Below, in pieces: positions 62,567-64,000 of a stretch of 64,000 nt of DNA (positions within the stretch are counted from its first letter, which is position 1; every line of letters begins with the position of its first letter). The stretch is from Paenibacillus sp. FSL H8-0079 (GTDB lineage Bacteria; Bacillota; Bacilli; Paenibacillales; Paenibacillaceae), in NCBI RefSeq assembly GCF_037991315.1, contig NZ_CP150300.1, positions 2,480,001 to 2,544,000 of the forward strand, in the 5' to 3' direction. The notes under the pieces were generated by a model. The model was not told the origin of the DNA. It made no database searches and saw only the letters and a list, made by a program, of their open reading frames with translations. The position numbers and the translations under genes are program-made.

Positions 62567-63847
62567 TTGAATACATCAGGATTCGAACGAGGCAGCAAGA
62601 GAGAGTTTCGTATACATGTGCTTCCGACCAAACGTTTCAAAACGTTCGCTATATCGCTATATGCAGGAGTTCCTTTACGGGAAGATACGGTAACCAAAGT
62701 AGCGCTGACACCATTTGTTCTGCGGCGCGGCACGGAGTCCTATCCGGAAACAACGCAATTTCGTGAACAACTGGAACATCTGTATGGAGCCGGTTTTGGT
62801 TTTGACGTGTATAAACGCGGGGATTACCAGATTGTACAGTTCCGTATGGATACCATTAATGATTCCTTCGTTGGAGGGGATGAGCAGCTGCTGGATCGTT
62901 CATTTGCCTTCCTTGGAGAGGTTCTTACCCGACCTGCACAGGAAAATGGACATTTCAGGACGTCTTATGTACAAGCAGAGCGAGAGACGGTTCGGAAAAA
63001 GCTGGAGTCGATCGTGAATGATAAAATGCGCTATGCCGCTGAACGCAGTATTGAGGAAATGTGCAAGAACGAGCCGTATCGTCTTCACCCACTGGGAGAG
63101 CGCAAGGATCTGCCTGGGATTGAGCCTGACACACTGACTGCATCTTATCAAGAGTGGTTACAGCAGGCGAGTATGGATCTGTATGTGGTGGGTGATACGA
63201 CACTGGAGGAGGTTGAGAACCTCGTTCAGCGTCATTTCAATGTGGATCGAACATCTTCTTCTGATTACCAGACACAGGCAGCGGTTCGAGGAGACAAGGA
63301 AGTAGAGACTGTAGTTGAGCGACTGAATGTGGGTCAGGGAAAACTTAATATGGGACTTCGCACATCGATCACCTATGGAGATCCTCAGTATGCAGCAGCA
63401 CTAATGTACAACGGGATTCTCGGCGGGTATCCGCATTCCAAGCTGTTTGTGAATGTACGTGAAAAAGAAAGCCTGGCGTATTACGCGTCTTCGCGCTATG
63501 ACGGACATAAGGGCATTGCGACGATTCAATCCGGGATTGAAATCCCCAACTATGAGAAGGCTGTCACCATCATCAAACAACAGCTGGAAGAAATGAAAAG
63601 TGGAACCATCAGTGATCTGGAAATGTCCCAAACCAAAGCGATGATTCGTAACCTGCTTAAGGAAATGCAGGATTCTGCCTTTGAAATGATCGCTTATGAT
63701 TTCAATCGGCAGTTGTCTGGCAAAGAGAGAACAGCTGAAGAATTGTTGGCTCAGGTAGAACACATTAGCAAGGAAGATGTTCGTGAGGCGGCAGAACAAT
63801 TCCGTCTGGATACGATTTATTTCTTGCGGGACGAGAAGGAGGAATAA
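62567..63847 (+). CDS. ymfF: M16-family peptidase-like protein YmfF (probably non-catalytic)
   Basis: A 426-residue insulinase-fold protein. At the place of the zinc motif it reads FREQLEHLYGAGFGFDV, without HxxEH, so it is probably the inactive partner of YmfH. Conserved blocks such as NGILGGYPHSKLFVNVREKE and SLAYYASSRYDGHKG are present. The start TTG 62567 has AAAGGGG 9 nt upstream. In B. subtilis ymfF-ymfH also follow the spoIIIE region. The next gene starts 3 bp after the stop. Confidence 0.9.
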   Translation: MNTSGFERGSKREFRIHVLPTKRFKTFAISLYAGVPLREDTVTKVALTPFVLRRGTESYPETTQFREQLEHLYGAGFGFDVYKRGDYQIVQFRMDTINDSFVGGDEQLLDRSFAFLGEVLTRPAQENGHFRTSYVQAERETVRKKLESIVNDKMRYAAERSIEEMCKNEPYRLHPLGERKDLPGIEPDTLTASYQEWLQQASMDLYVVGDTTLEEVENLVQRHFNVDRTSSSDYQTQAAVRGDKEVETVVERLNVGQGKLNMGLRTSITYGDPQYAAALMYNGILGGYPHSKLFVNVREKESLAYYASSRYDGHKGIATIQSGIEIPNYEKAVTIIKQQLEEMKSGTISDLEMSQTKAMIRNLLKEMQDSAFEMIAYDFNRQLSGKERTAEELLAQVEHISKEDVREAAEQFRLDTIYFLRDEKEE

Positions 63848-63850
63848 TCG

Positions 63851-64000
63851 GTGGAGAGCATTCGGTATGAGCATTTGCAGGAGACACTATATTACGAAGT
63901 GATGGATAACGGACTGCATGTCTATATTTTGCCTAAACCGGGATTCCAGAAAACGTATGCAACGTTTGCAACCAAGTATGGATCGGTGGATAATCATTTT
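63851..64000 (+). CDS. ymfH: M16-family zinc peptidase YmfH, N-terminal part (3' truncated by window)
   Basis: GTG 63851 follows AAGGAGG (63836-63842) by 8 nt and opens a frame to the window end. Its 50 residues include LHVYILPKPGFQKTYATFAT and KYGSVDNHF, the start of an M16 peptidase as in YmfH. The HxxEH motif would lie just beyond the window. It is paired with ymfF upstream. Confidence 0.85.
   Translation, partial: MESIRYEHLQETLYYEVMDNGLHVYILPKPGFQKTYATFATKYGSVDNHF

Overview
The window is a 64 kb piece of the chromosome of an endospore-forming, motile Firmicute, most likely a Paenibacillus. All of the roughly 64 genes lie on the + strand, which suggests a leading-strand arm. Gene order follows the Bacillus subtilis fla/che to spoIIIE region. 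Several departures fit Paenibacillus better than Bacillus: a short EF-Ts (216 aa), a prolyl-tRNA synthetase of the short archaeal-like type, no asd between dpaB and dapG, and extra small genes around sigD. I see no insertion sequence, prophage, CRISPR array, tRNA or rRNA.

Region 1 (1-23076) is the fla/che operon. It starts inside fliK and runs flgD, a small flagellar-operon gene, flgE, swrD, fliL, fliM, fliY, cheY, fliO-P-Q-R, flhB, flhA, flhF, flhG, cheB, cheA, cheW, cheC, cheD, an unknown membrane protein, sigD, a FapA-type (DUF342) protein and three poorly characterised genes. It ends at a clear terminator. Together these genes build the hook, the C-ring, the export gate, the chemotaxis pathway and the motility sigma factor.

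Region 2 (23077-32130) holds translation and envelope genes: rpsB, tsf, pyrH, frr, uppS, cdsA, dxr, rseP and proS. Region 3 (32131-48139) holds polC, then the rimP-nusA-rnpM-ylxQ-infB-rbfA-nrnA-truB-ribF operon, then rpsO and pnp. Region 4 (48140-64000) mixes sporulation and housekeeping: ylxY, mlpA, dut, dpaA-dpaB, dapG, dapA, a ribonuclease J gene, tepA, ylzJ, ftsK/spoIIIE, sleB, ymfF and the start of ymfH. Sequences resembling sigma-E, sigma-K and sigma-G promoters sit in front of ylxY, dpaA and sleB respectively, as their roles would predict.

The coding content is largely conserved backbone, and I did not find an undescribed multi-gene system. The most unusual signals are in non-coding RNA. 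The strongest is a compact RNA between tsf and pyrH: an outer stem encloses two long perfect helices in pseudoknot (or mutually exclusive) order, followed by a terminator and a second hairpin built from the same GAACAC/GTGTTC arms. Others are a 12-bp GAAA-capped hairpin in the nusA operon leader, a 64-nt inverted repeat between rimP and nusA, a hairpin-rich element after proS that may be a dispersed repeat, and a structured 382-bp gap where Bacillus has asd. About a dozen genes appear to start with TTG, judged from Shine-Dalgarno spacing.
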